64,000 nucleotides of DNA from Datura wrightii (taxonomy: Eukaryota > Streptophyta > Magnoliopsida > Solanales > Solanaceae). The DNA is taken from contig JASDFA010000010.1 of assembly GCA_035772735.1 (NCBI GenBank), forward strand, positions 98,166,001 through 98,230,000, written 5' to 3'. How positions within the stretch are numbered: position 1 is the first letter of the stretch; each line of letters starts with the position of its first letter. Below the pieces are notes generated by a model. It made no database searches and had not been told where the DNA came from. It saw only the letters and a program-made list of their open reading frames with translations. Made by a program: the position numbers and the translations under genes. Below are positions 54,228 through 64,000 of this stretch, one piece after another.

Positions 54228-55699
54228 TGTAATACCTTGGAAAGGCCTAAGAATAGACCCGGGAGTTGAATTCAAAAAGTGTAAAAAACTGGAAAAAACA
54301 TCATAGGACGGGCGACCCAACAACTCGTGGTTGGATACCACGAGTTATCAAAAGCATTCATGGAATTGGGGGTTCAGGGAAGCAGTGGAGACAATGGACG
54401 GTGTGACGACTTGTTGTCAGGAACAATGAGTCGCTGTTACCAGTCGTTGGAAGGACTGAGCTTAGGCTTAGGGGGAAACAACGGGGCATCCCACGATTCA
54501 TGGTGAGAAGCAACGACCCGTTGTTTCTAGTTGTTCTTTGAGGGTTGAGAATTCCAATGCATACAATGGATGGAGACCACGACTCGTTAGATGCCACCAC
54601 GAGTCGTGGTGAGACCCATGGAAAGGAAAGTTAGAATTGTTAGGGGGTTGACAACAGTAGATCCAACGACCCATTGATTGAAGCAACGACTCATCCTGAT
54701 GATTCGTGGGAAGAATCTAAGGATTTCATGAGGCAGTGGACCTAACGAATTAATACCACGAGTCGTGGTATTGTGCAATGACCTGTTGGATCGGTCGTTG
54801 GTTCGTCCGGAGCAGTTTTAAGGGGAAATTTTATGAAGGAGATTTTCAACTTTTCCATGCTTTGAGACCAAACATCGTTTTGTGTATTTTTCTGAGTGTG
54901 TTAGGATGGGTTAAGTCCCTAATGCATACCCATTCCCATGCAAGAGCTTTAGAGAGATTTTAGAGAGATTCAAGATCTTCTTCCCCAAGTTTCCATCAAT
55001 TTCTTTGTGGGTATTCAAGGAACTTTGAACTCAATCCATTCCCAGGTATGTAGGGTTGGTGAAATTCTTTCACACCCATGCCCAAATTTTGATTTATATC
55101 ATGAATTCTCCTATTCAAGTTCTACAGGGTTTTACCCAAATGCATGAAAATGTGATTTCTCTTTATGGGTATGATGTAATTGAGTTTCAATTATTGAATT
55201 ATGACTGATGGACAGCTTTTATATTATTTTCTTTATAATAATGTTTCAATCTTTTTGAATCTAAAATGCCCATTGATGAGAGTTCATGAAAATTATGATT
55301 TATGATGAATATTAAATATTTTGAGTTTGTTGATGATGGAAAGGTATGATATCAAGTTACCCATGTTTATGAGCATATCTTTGAAAGAATTGACTATGTC
55401 AAAGTATTGGGCAATGCCCACTGGTTGAAGAATGATTTATGATTTATGAACAAATTGCGTGATTTATCGATTTATGACATGGCCGCTAAAAAGGGCCTTT
55501 GATTCTTGGATAAGTATGTTTTAAAGGGGATCAATGATGATAAATGTTATATTTTATCCAATGAATCTCAATGCATGAATTTATTGATTTATGTATGAAC
55601 ATATATGCATGTTTTGGAAGTTGTGTCTAGCACCGAGCAGCCCGGCGTTCAAAGGACGCGTCGGTGTCTCATAACCTAGTTTATGGGTTTAGCTACTCA
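54228..55699 (+). mobile_element. LTR-B' fragment with word-B array
   Basis: Starts TGTAATACCTTGG, related to LTR-B; GGGAG precedes it. Array 54300-54800 (ACGACTCGTTG, ACGAGTCGTGG). Donor-like CAG|GTATGT at 55043-55051. Cut at 55699 by element D. No gene. Confidence 0.65.
54300..54800. promoter_or_regulatory. Palindromic-word array, word B, in LTR-B'
   Basis: ACGACTCGT or ACGAGTCGT occurs repeatedly in both orientations, with decayed copies such as ACGACCCGTTG and ACGATTCATGG between. Confidence 0.68.
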
Positions 55700-56569
55700 T
55701 GTTTGTGTTATCGCAATCACAAAATATTAAAGGAATCATAATTGCAACTTGCAAATTATTGTAGAATAAAAAGCACGTAAATTGAATAAAATTCCAATGT
55801 TGCTTTCGTTTCTTGAATCAAGAGCAATTGTACGCAAATTCTCTCAAGAATAGCCTCCAAAATCGTTCCAGATCCTCTCTCCAATCTTCTCTTAAAAATA
55901 AACCTAAATTGGGTATTTATAGTTCCAAGAAATCCTTTTCCTAAATAAAACTGAAAACCAGGTTGGCAGTGGCAACGGGCTAGGTGACGGGTCGTTCGGC
56001 CCTTTGACGAGTCATGTCTTACTTAAAACAGTTGTCCTCAGCAACATACCCAATCTTGGAAACGGGTCATCTAATGACTCGTCGTGCCTAAGCATGAGTC
56101 ATTAGGTCCCTCGTGGACTAACTTCTTCAGAAGTCCAGTGCACTCCACGGATGGTTTCAGTGGCCTGCCAACGAGTCATTCCTTCTTGTGACAACTCGTG
56201 ATGTTTGTTGTCAATTTCACTGGCCACTTTTTTGGAATTTTTTGTTTGATGCCTAACGATTGATATCACGACTCGTTACCAGGTGTAACGAGTCGTTCCT
56301 CCAACTCGTCAAGTACACTGCCTTGTATCTTCCAAACTTTATCTTTTTCCCACGCCTCACGTGATGGGTCGTGCCTCCTGCCAATGACTCGTTAAGTGCC
56401 TGGCAGTCACCTTTTAGTTGTTTTTAGCATTAATTTGTTCAAATTCACTTCCAAACCTATTTCGCTACATATTAAACACAAAATACCTTGTACCTATATA
56501 AACATACCTGGAATGTGCATAATTTCTTGGTTTTAAGCGTCGAAAGTGCCGTAAAATCACGGCACATCA
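55700..56569 (-). mobile_element. 3' LTR of element D
   Basis: 870 bases. Starts TGATGTGCCG with a perfect 7-pair snapback GTGCCGT/ACGGCAC. Word-B array 55965-56410, TATAAATA at 55921-55914 (minus), ends CA at 55700. Noncoding. Confidence 0.72.
55965..56410. promoter_or_regulatory. U3 word-B array of element D LTR
   Basis: ACGACTCGTTACC and TAACGAGTCGTTCC form an inverted pair near 56270-56300; other copies (AACGAGTCATT, ACAACTCGTG) are decayed. It lies about 45 bases upstream of the TATA box. Confidence 0.7.
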
Positions 56570-56600
56570 ACACCCTCAACTTAGACTTTTGCATGTCCTC
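56570..56600 (-). other. Polypurine tract of element D with weak AGGA hairpin
   Basis: TAAGTTGAGGGTG (minus) abuts the LTR. An AGGA at 56599-56596 has only two closing pairs, then a bulge and four T-A pairs, so the hairpin is doubtful here. Confidence 0.5.
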
Positions 56601-58067
56601 AGGAAAAAACTAAATTAAACAAAACAAACTATACTACTTCGACGCTTCAATCGGAAGAACTCTAGGGAACTTACAACAGTCATTTCTATACATCAAAATC
56701 AAATTTTCTAACCCCTCCCTCATCGTATCAACTTCAAAACACTATGCATATGCAAAATTTCCAACCATAACACAGAGGATTAAAAACATGGAAAAGTACT
56801 ATCACCTACAACCACGCACATAAATCTATAGCACTGCCCCAGACAATTTGCAGACGATTTTGTTGACCAAGTGCTCTCACCTCAAAGAAGTCCCACACTC
56901 ACACATGTGTATATGGTTATCTCAATATATTTCTCTTGGGACTATGTAAGATCCACTCACTCTCACAAAGAAATTCAAATTGTATGCATATAATACCATA
57001 GGCTTTCCTTTACTCTCAATACCTCGATTTTCGGACAATTGACTAGGATCACTGTAGGACTTTTTTGGCTTGTAATGTAGGCTCGGGCTTGTGTATGGTA
57101 CATATGGATTTAGTAGCTCAACCCTCCTTGGCATTATGCCTTTTTACTCCACTTTTCACCTTTATTTCTATTTTCTCCCTTTTTTCCTTTTTCTGCTTTT
57201 CCTTGTCTTTGCTTTAGACACTACGGATGCGGTTACTTTTTATTCCGCACTTATTGATGTCACACATTATTTTTCTTTTCTTTTCTTGCTTTTTGACAAC
57301 AATTTTTTATTTTTCTTTTCATCATGCATACCGCACCCGCTCCTTTTTTCTTCTTTTTCATTACCCAACTTTACTTCCACCCGACTCTTCTTACTTACCC
57401 CGATCATAGCCACCCTCAACTTAGGCTATTTTCCTTAGTTGAAGTTCACAATATCCAAGGAGGGACCAGGGCCAAAACAGGTTCATTCATAATAAGATCG
57501 AGCAGGTGAATTGGTGTAAACGAAAAGAAAGGTCAATTTAAGCTCAAACATTTGGATCAAGGGATTTTCATTCACTTTTGGTAGGTATTTTAGGCTAAAG
57601 TGGACTCATAAATCAAAAATGGCCTATGATCCTTTCCTAGTTTCTTATTCTCTATCTCGGTACGACTGACCAGGCAAGTTCTAGATTGACACACACAACT
57701 GAATTCAGCTATTAAACCTCACTTCACGCATAGCACAAGTCAACATCATCAATTCTACTAATTGCTAGTTCAGGTACAACCATACAATGGTAAACAAGAT
57801 CACAGTTTCAATGCCATGCAAAGATTCACAAAAGTCATACTCGTCAACTTTCACATACACATATACAAATTTTTCGGAGGGGTATCAAATCAACAACTAT
57901 CAAAATATCAAACAAATTCAGCTCTTGACTACTTTTAGTTTTCCTACTTTCTTCCAATTGACATAAATAAACAAAAACACAAAATAAAATCCTAAACATG
58001 CTAGTTCTACTAGATATGGAACACCCGAGGCAAAAGATATCCGGCAAGAAAAACCCTCGAGTTATGT
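56601..58067 (-). other. Element D 3' region, noncoding
   Basis: No credible ORF. A long T/C-rich plus-strand tract at 57120-57400 gives spurious ORFs. Resembles the LARD 3' region at several points (56930-57090). Confidence 0.55.
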
Positions 58068-60375
58068 TCAGCAAAACAGAATGCACAGGTATCCCTCCCC
58101 ACCCCCATCAAGAAAGAATGTGTCGTCCTTGACGCATATACGTACAAGACAAAAACTAAAGGAATAGGTAACATACCTGTGCAACCTAGGTTCAGCTACC
58201 TGGTCGGTGGAGGGTGTAGATACGCCTCCAATAGAAACTCCAATATTGCCGGCTTGACCCCACGCATTTTCAGATCCAACTAAGCTTGTTCCTTCTCCAT
58301 GAGATCTCGCTACCTCAGTCTAGGCTCTCAGTCGAGCCTCCTCTCTTGATTCGTGCAGTGCTCTCTCCATCTTACTCCGCTCCCATTTTTGCTGATGGAG
58401 CAGAGATGCATTATCATCAACACTTGCCTCCTCACGAGGCCTCTTCCCCTTGTCATGTACCACCGGCTCCTCTGTGATGAAATCAAAAATCAGTGGTAGC
58501 TCCTCTTCAAACTCATCATCTATCACAGGGAGTACCGGTGGAGGTACTGCAGCTACCTATCATGCGGCCAAGTCCCGTACCTCGGTTCATAGCGCTCCAA
58601 GCTCTGAGTACCATCAGGATAACTCTGGCGCCTGTAATTGTGCAAGACACTCATCCATTCTCCTCTCAAAAGCGTCCAGTCGCCCATGCACCTAACTGGA
58701 AAGCGTCTCTAACTCCTTTGACACCTACGGCTTAACCTGCTCCATCAAGACTTTGACCTGTAAAGTCGTGCATGCCTGCTGCTTCTCTACTTTAGCTAGC
58801 TGCCTAGCCATATCAACTAAAAATTTCTTATGAAACCGTAACTAAGCTGGCTGTGGTGGATCGTGGAGGTGCAACTGATGGTCTAGATGTTGTTGCCGTA
58901 GATGATGATTCAGGAACATCGGCAGGTGTGGAGGCATTCACTGCATCTGTAGCTTCAGCCTGGCTACCTATCTCTCTGCCCTCAGTAGGCTCGGTCGCTA
59001 ATTCGGCGAACTGTGCTGCATCATTCTACATCCCGCTGCCAAATGTCTCTGCTATTATGGTCGCTCCAGGGGGTGCAGATGCTTGAGTCCTCACCCTCGA
59101 TACCGCATTTGTATCATCTCAAATCATCCCGATATCGATAATCTTATGGACCACCACTCTCTGGTCAACTGATGGCAATTCTGGCACTCGAGACTCCCGG
59201 CAAAGTCTATCAATTAAGCAGGGGAAGGGAATCATCGTACCATCATTTATAGCCTGCTCTAGAATCTCCTCAATGATGAACTGTGGGAAATTGATTGCAT
59301 ACCCCTCCATTATGCTGGCTACCAGTGCTGCTCTGTCGGGTGAGAGTATATTATCATTACTTGTTGGTACCAGCCTTTGCCTCACTAGTGACCACAAAAA
59401 TTTCGCCTGAAAGTTCAATGTGGCCTTCTTTATCTGAAACTCTGTACCATGCAGCCATTCAACTAGCGGACCCTCAGTGGAAATGATTCGGGAAAGCCAA
59501 GTGCACTACTGTATCCACTCCATGCTATTCAACTTCCTTGTTTTGACTTTCCTCAAATCAGATAGCCTGTGATCAAACTCTGTCGTGTTCATCGGAGCAC
59601 GATAATCTGGCCCATACAGCATCCTGGAGATCGTCTCATTAGATATATCAACTGAAGTCTCATGCACCAACACCTGATTTAAGGCAGGTCGCTTCTTTCA
59701 ATCCTGACCTCCTAATGCCAACCGCTGTAATGTGGCTACATATGCTGCATAAAACTCTCAGACCAGGCAAGGGCTATAACTACCTGAGGGCTTGGTCAAC
59801 CACCCGAACTTGTATTTATCAAAGACTGCTTGTAGCTCAGGAAGGTCTTTCAACCCAGTGGTGATCAACCTTGGCTCCTCGTAAATGCTCTGCTTCGGAT
59901 TGCCTTTGTCATTGGGAGCAATATCTTGGTTGTATATAGCTCGCATGCCATGGATACACCATCTCCTCACATTTCTCGATTGCTCATTTGATATGCCCGA
60001 TGTCTTAGTCAACTCATTGTCAGAGTCCCCTCGCTAGGCATGTGATTCATCAACTCTCTCTGTATTGTGCCTAGCTGTGGGAGCCTCAGGAACAAGTGCA
60101 ACAGCAGCCCTAGCGCTTTCATTAGTGCATCTGGGCGGATCTCTCGCTAGTGGAGTGGGAGCATCGACTAGGGCTGTCGGATTTTAAACTTGTTGATCCC
60201 TAGCCCTGGTCGTCCTCCTCACCAACTACTCCTCCGATACCTCATATTCCTCTTTAGAGCCACTTGACTCTTCAGAGGAGGATGGATCATCTCACAGTCT
60301 TTGGTATGATGGTTGACTGTGCTCAGGTACCTGCTTTTTGGTTTGACCCTTCTTTTGTGTACCTCGTGGAGCCAT
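58068..60375 (-). pseudogene. ORF2 of element D ('putative plant transposon protein' type)
   Basis: Starts MAPRGTQKKGQTKK at 60375. The frame can be followed for about 770 codons with roughly ten in-frame stops. Segments: a basic Ser/Glu-rich head; RNVRRWCIHGMRAIYNQ at 59970; EFYAAYVATLQ after a stop near 59760; FDHRLSDLRKVKTRKLN at 59570; FQAKFLWSLVRQRLVPTSND at 59410; PFPCLIDRLCRE at 59220; then an Ala/Thr-rich linker, a likely coiled coil (58560-58760) and a charged tail with REEASVDDNASLLHQQ near 58430. The core resembles proteins annotated as putative plant transposon protein in many solanaceous genomes. Biochemical role unknown. It lies directly after a predicted spliced leader. Confidence 0.7.
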
Positions 60376-60380
60376 TGTAC

Positions 60381-60951
60381 CTGTGGAAACAATGTTAGTA
60401 CATAAGAGGAGATGAAACATAAAACATTTATAAGCTAGTGCCCAGTGGTCATGATGGGTGACTAAATGAGTCGTTGCCACTAGCAACGACTCGTGATGTC
60501 ACTTGTCGTCGCAGACTGTCCTTTCTTAAAGTTGTTCCAGTGTACTTGATGACTGGTCCCAACAAGTCATTGCCAAAGGCAACGAGTCGTTAGGTCGGTA
60601 GGTACACTGTCTATTAGCTTAATTTTACCACACAGGACGAGCTACATAACGAGTCATTTGGTGACCCAACGACTCATGATGTGGCTCGTGCTCAAGAGTT
60701 CCTGTTCATCTTCCTTCTCTTTTCAGTTGCAATCCCACAAACACAAAACTCAATTTAAAATTTTACCCAAGTGAATATATGTCGAAAATCAATGTTTAAC
60801 TCTTCCTAGGGTTTATTTACATCACAAGGCACATATAAACACAAGCACAATTTTATTTGAAATAATTTCAAACCTATCCGAACATGGGTCTTCAACTTTC
60901 TTGATTGAATGCAAAAATATTCAAAATGTTTGTGTGGGAAAGATTACTTAC
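60381..60951 (-). other. Predicted leader intron before ORF2 of element D
   Basis: Minus strand: donor GTAAGT at 60951-60946, branch TACTAAC at 60400-60394, acceptor TTTCCACAG ending at 60381, five bases before the ATG. The branch-acceptor distance is short for a plant intron. Contains a second word-B patch (60440-60690). Confidence 0.45.
60440..60690. promoter_or_regulatory. Internal word-B array close to ORF2 start
   Basis: GAGTCGTTGCC next to GCAACGACTCGTG (60471-60496) is a near-perfect inverted pair; GGCAACGAGTCGTTAGG and CCAACGACTCATG follow. CTTATAAATG (minus, near 60432-60422) is TATA-like, about 50 bases before the ATG. Confidence 0.6.
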
Positions 60952-61055
60952 AAAATTGAGTTATCAGAGATTGAGTGCAATATCAGTTGTGAGTGTGCTT
61001 CCATGCGTGTGCGTGTAGTGATGATTTATCAATGGTGTTCTCGATGAGGTTGAGT

Positions 61056-61090
61056 GAAGAAGAAGAAGAAGAAGAAGAAGAGAAGAAGAG
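61056..61090. repeat. GAA microsatellite
   Basis: About ten GAA/AGA units; read as CTT-rich on the element strand it lies in the predicted ORF2 leader exon, upstream of the donor at 60951. Confidence 0.85.
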
Positions 61091-61184
61091 GGAAGATTAA
61101 AGTTTTGTTTGTGGGTGAGTTTAGCGGGGAGTAATGGATGAAATCGGGTTCTTGATTTTAATTGAAAAACTTTTCCCAATTGCA

Positions 61185-61510
61185 GTCGTGAGTCGGGTTA
61201 ATTTCACTTACATGGGACCTAACGACTCAAGCAACGACTCGTGGTGTCACCCAACGAGTCGTTGCCTGAGTCATGGTCCTTGGCCTGTTGTGGCTTCAGG
61301 ACGGGTCACTTAATGACTCGTTTGGTTTCCCAACGATTCGTTGAGTGAACCGTTATCACCCATTTTCCTTAAGTTCAAACTTTGATCCAGTGTACCTGAT
61401 GGGGGATATAACGATTCATTCCTTGGAGAAACGACTCGTGAAGTCACCCGTTGCTCCCCTATTTTCTGCAGTTCTTTTCACGAATTGGCTAAACGAGTCT
61501 TCAAGTCAGA
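61185..61510. promoter_or_regulatory. Internal word-B array between protease and ORF2 leader
   Basis: AACGACTCAAGCAACGACTC, CCAACGAGTCGTTGCC, ACGATTCGTTG and ACGACTCGTG copies. Same word as the element's LTR (55965-56410). A weak TATA-like TTAAAAT (minus) lies near 61155. Confidence 0.62.
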
Positions 61511-61642
61511 CGATGACTCATTCTATGATTTTTCTACACCAGAACTGAAGTTCCAGATTTTGGTTCCAACTTCAGATTTTCCATTTTATTCACATGCACC
61601 CATCAACAAACGTTAACACTAACTTTTTCTTATATTTACACC

Positions 61643-61690
61643 TTGGGTTGCCTCCCATGAAGCATTTGATTTAACGTCGCAGCACGACGT
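61643..61690 (-). other. Twin-hairpin module, distal copy
   Basis: Perfect hairpin ACGTCG/CGACGT (61674-61679, 61685-61690) and a TGGG/CCCA stem around AGGCAA (61644-61657). Confidence 0.62.
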
Positions 61691-61727
61691 GGGTGTTTTG
61701 GCTACTCATACTTCACCAAAACACCTC

Positions 61728-61775
61728 CATGGGTTGCCTCCCATGTAGCGCTTGATTTAACATCACAGAACGATG
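61728..61775 (-). other. Twin-hairpin module, proximal copy
   Basis: Perfect CATGGG/CCCATG stem around AGGCAA (61728-61745) and a CATC/GATG hairpin (61761-61775). It forms a tandem duplication of about 88 bases with the module at 61643, and lies about 17 bases after the protease stop. Confidence 0.65.
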
Positions 61776-61791
61776 CAAGTCACTTGACTAC

Positions 61792-62820
61792 TCAAAATTC
61801 GTCAAGAGACTCTTCTCCATCCTCCAATGCTGAAATTATGCTGAATTCCTTGGGTTGTTTCATGGTTCGACTAATGTTGAAGGTAACCTCTTCTTTGTTG
61901 AGCCGAAATTTCAGCTGCCCTACTTCCACATCAACTAGGGCCCTACCTGTTGTAAGGAATGGTCTCCCCAAAATAATGGGGACCTATGAATCGACTTCGC
62001 AGTCCAGAATCATGAAGTCTGCTGGGAATATGAATTTGTCCACTTTGACTAGCACATCAAACAAAATCCCCATCGGCTTTATAACTGTTCGGTCAGCCAT
62101 CAATAGTCGCATCGAAGTCGGTGTGGGGGTTCCCAAGCCTAACATTTTAAATACTGCTAGCGGCATCAGATTTATGCTAGCTCTCAAGTCACAAAGCGCC
62201 CTTGAAAACTCAACCTCCCCAATGGTGCAAGGTATAGTAAATGCACCTAGGTCTTCCTTCTTCTGTGCTAGGACCCTAGTAGTGATGGCACCGCAGTGGT
62301 GCAGATTATCAGCAGGATTCAAACTCACGGTTCTTTTTCTGGTGACGAGGTCCCTCATAAATTTGGCATATTGAGGTATTTTTTCAAGTGCCTCCACCAA
62401 TGGGATATTCACCGACAGTTGCTTGAGCATAGAGATAAACTTTTGATATTTTCCATCTTCAGCTTTCTTCTTCAAGCATTGGGGGTAAGGAGGAGGAGGT
62501 CTAGGGATTGTTGTGAGTTTTTGTTGTGCCTCCTTCTCCTTCCCATGGGCATCTCCTTGCTCCTTTGCACTACTCAGAGCATTTTGCACATCGGAGTCCT
62601 CAACCAAATTTGGGTTGTCAACATCTGTTACATCATCATCATTTATCAACACGGGCCTTTCTGACTCTTTAATTAAAACTGGCCTCGGTGGATCAACTGT
62701 GGCCTTCCTACTCCTAGTAGTGACCACCATGTAATGACTGTCTTTTTTTGGATTTTGCATTGTATTTCTGGGAAGAGTGCCTTTCTGTCTTTGATTCACT
62801 ACAATAGACATCTGACTCAT
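61792..62820 (-). pseudogene. Element D protease and upstream linker
   Basis: Retropepsin region of the Gag polyprotein. From 62820 the frame shows a conserved linker (VVTTRSRK at about 62725, PPPPYPQ at 62500, LPLVEAL-like NIPLVEALEKIPQYAKFMRD at 62410-62350), then CDLRASINLMP at 62200, where the usual catalytic Gly of DLGAS is Arg, MGILFDVLVKVDKFIFPADFMILD near 62060, a stop at about 61982, and PIILGRPFLTTGRALVD continuing to the stop at 61792. The Gly to Arg change and the stop make it inactive. Differs clearly from the element A protease, so it is a separate family. No pol follows. Confidence 0.85.
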
Positions 62821-62828
62821 CTGCTGCT

Positions 62829-63240
62829 CAATTTCCTGATTTCCATGGCATGTGACTCCACCTTTTGATTTAAGCCAGAAATATCATCGCGGAGCTCATT
62901 AAAGTGGTTGTATGTTGCCTCCATCTGCTTGAGCACTTTGGAAAGCATATCTTCTCCTTTGAACCTCTTGACTCTGGCTCTCGGTTATGTGGAGGAACAT
63001 ACAGACCGCTCCTATCATTTTTGAACTCCTCTCACTTCTTACAGTCCTCGTTTTCTCGGTATTGGCCCCGGTTGAAATTATTATCCTTGTAGAAGTTTCG
63101 ATCATGGTTCCCTTGACCTTGATGCCAAGAGTCTTGGTTAGACCCTTGGGTGTTCGTCCGGAAACCCATCCTCTGATCATTCAAATAATTGACCTTTTCT
63201 TCAGACTCAAACTTGCAACCATAATTGGTCACTTGGTGTA
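62829..63240 (-). pseudogene. Element D Gag, carboxy-terminal remnant
   Basis: Asn/Gln/Gly-rich tail of a gag: YLNDQRMGFRTNTQG at 63190, WHQGQGNHDRNFYKDNN at 63125 and a YVPPHNRE block at 62995, moving between frames with stops at 63032 and near 62900. The capsid core would lie upstream but is replaced at about 63241 by LTR-like sequence of opposite orientation. No zinc knuckle is visible in the remaining part. Confidence 0.65.
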
Positions 63241-64000
63241 TTTTGTTATTTTATCATAGTTTTAATTTGGAAAACGTAGAGGAGCAAAGGAGAGACGAAG
63301 GAAACTCTACCTAGGATTTGATTTCTTTTATTTTTTCCACTGTTATTGTTCATGAATTCAACCATTACTATGAATTATTGTCTCAACATGAGTGGATAAA
63401 ACCTTTCTTCTTGGGTTGAGGCCACAAACATGAATGTAATTGCTTAAATTCGTATATGGTTCAAATTTTCATGGTTGTTTGTCTTGCATCCTTATTTGTT
63501 TATCATTTTAATGCTTGATAACCATTAAAATGCACTTGTTAAGCTTAGGCAAACTCAAAAGAGAAAAACCTAGGCTAGAACTTGGAATGCAGGAAGTAAG
63601 TTCAAGTCTTCAAGACTTAATTCGCGGTTAGGATAGAAATATACCTAATTTGCATTGCTTGGTTAATAAATAGGATGATAGCTAGAGACTTAGGATTAAA
63701 TTGTCACATCACCACTCACAGACGTAGTTGTGAATTTAATTATAGGTTAAATGGTTAGACGTTCGAAAGTCCATAACCAAGGGCATTAACCCCGTAAATC
63801 ACTCCAAGTAGATAATTGCTTATGAATTAAGTTGTCACATCCCCACTCAACGATATAGTTGTGAGGTTAATTTATCTTTGTTTAGATGCTCGAAAGACCA
63901 TGAACATGGCATTAATTTTGTGAGACAACTAATGAAAGCGCATACTTGAACCAATGTGAATATAGCTTTACAGGATTGTTCGGCCTTAGCTCTAGATGCT
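63241..64000 (+). mobile_element. Athila-like LTR fragment (R/U5 part)
   Basis: Resembles the transcribed half of LARD-1 and solo LTRs (compare 17940-18600 and 25600-26200), including the AACATGAGTGG, TAGGATAGAAATATACC and GTTAGACG blocks, but quite diverged. Start is approximate; it runs off the window. No ORF. Confidence 0.55.

Larger units (their letters stand above)
55700..63240 (-). mobile_element. Element D: pol-less gag-pro plus ORF2 element
   Basis: Minus-strand order: gag tail 63240-62829, protease 62820-61792, two twin-hairpin modules, word-B array, CT-rich leader, intron, ORF2 60375-58068, 3' region, purine tract, 3' LTR 56569-55700. No RT or integrase lies between protease and ORF2, as in element A. 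Inserted in LTR-B' (ACTCA at 55695-55699 would be the duplication). The 5' end is cut by another LTR near 63241. Confidence 0.75.

Noticed and set aside
57091..57438. Phe/Leu-rich ORF resembling a membrane protein
   Set aside because: A T/C-rich tract in the element 3' region; low-complexity translation and overlapping frames of equal length.
61784..62374. 196-codon plus-strand ORF
   Set aside because: Exact antisense shadow of the element D protease, which has recognisable motifs.

Overview
The window is plant nuclear DNA made almost entirely of nested, mostly broken LTR retrotransposons; I find no convincing host gene, rRNA, tRNA gene or CRISPR. Primer-binding sites complementary to plant tRNA-Asp and initiator tRNA-Met, Athila-type gag/protease, Tekay/Del-type chromovirus pol with a C-terminal chromodomain-like tail, and ORF2 proteins of the 'putative plant transposon protein' type point to a dicot with a large repeat-rich genome. 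Solanaceae (Capsicum, Solanum, Nicotiana or relatives) is my best guess from family resemblance, not proven. Dense nesting suggests pericentromeric or other heterochromatin. All identities, lengths and divergences are by-eye estimates.

Layout. 1-5421 (-): element A, an Athila-type element with gag and protease but no pol, then a hairpin module, an internal promoter-like patch and the start of ORF2 running off the left edge. It sits inside 5422-9520 (-), LARD-2, a non-autonomous element whose LTR (family E) lies inside a same-family LTR fragment (9521-10375, +). 10594-15388: LTR-B pieces around a second Athila gag-pro relic. 15389-33115 (+): TKY1, a Tekay-like chromovirus whose 5' LTR is split by intact-looking LARD-1 (17331-23279) and whose gag is split by a solo Athila LTR (25005-26422). 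33116-41110: shattered LTR and gag pieces in both orientations. 39749-54227 (-): element C, with family-E 3' LTR and an ORF2, split by TKY2 (42405-51859, +), a second Tekay-like element with both LTRs. 54228-55699: LTR-B' fragment. 55700-63240 (-): element D (3' LTR, ORF2, internal promoter-like patch, hairpin modules, protease, part of gag). 63241-64000: LTR fragment.

How the parts fit. Chromovirus copies carry gag-protease-RT-RNase H-integrase but are dead through stops and frameshifts. The Athila-like copies A and D have gag-protease followed directly by ORF2; LARD-1 and LARD-2 carry only an orphan ORF with a Cys/His motif. Such elements presumably borrow reverse transcriptase and integrase in trans.

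The most unexpected structure is not a gene. (1) Nearly every LTR with a preserved U3 has, just upstream of its TATA box, a GC-rich patch built from a short palindromic word repeated in both orientations; unrelated families share a word, and elements A and D carry the same word again between gag-protease and ORF2. (2) A stem-loop with AGGA loop and covarying stem abuts the polypurine tract in both chromovirus and Athila-type elements. (3) A twin-hairpin module with an invariant AGGCAA loop follows the gag-protease or LARD ORF in four elements. (4) Athila-type LTRs begin with a snapback whose stem covaries. (5) Branch-point plus splice-acceptor signals lie immediately upstream of the ORF2 start in three elements.
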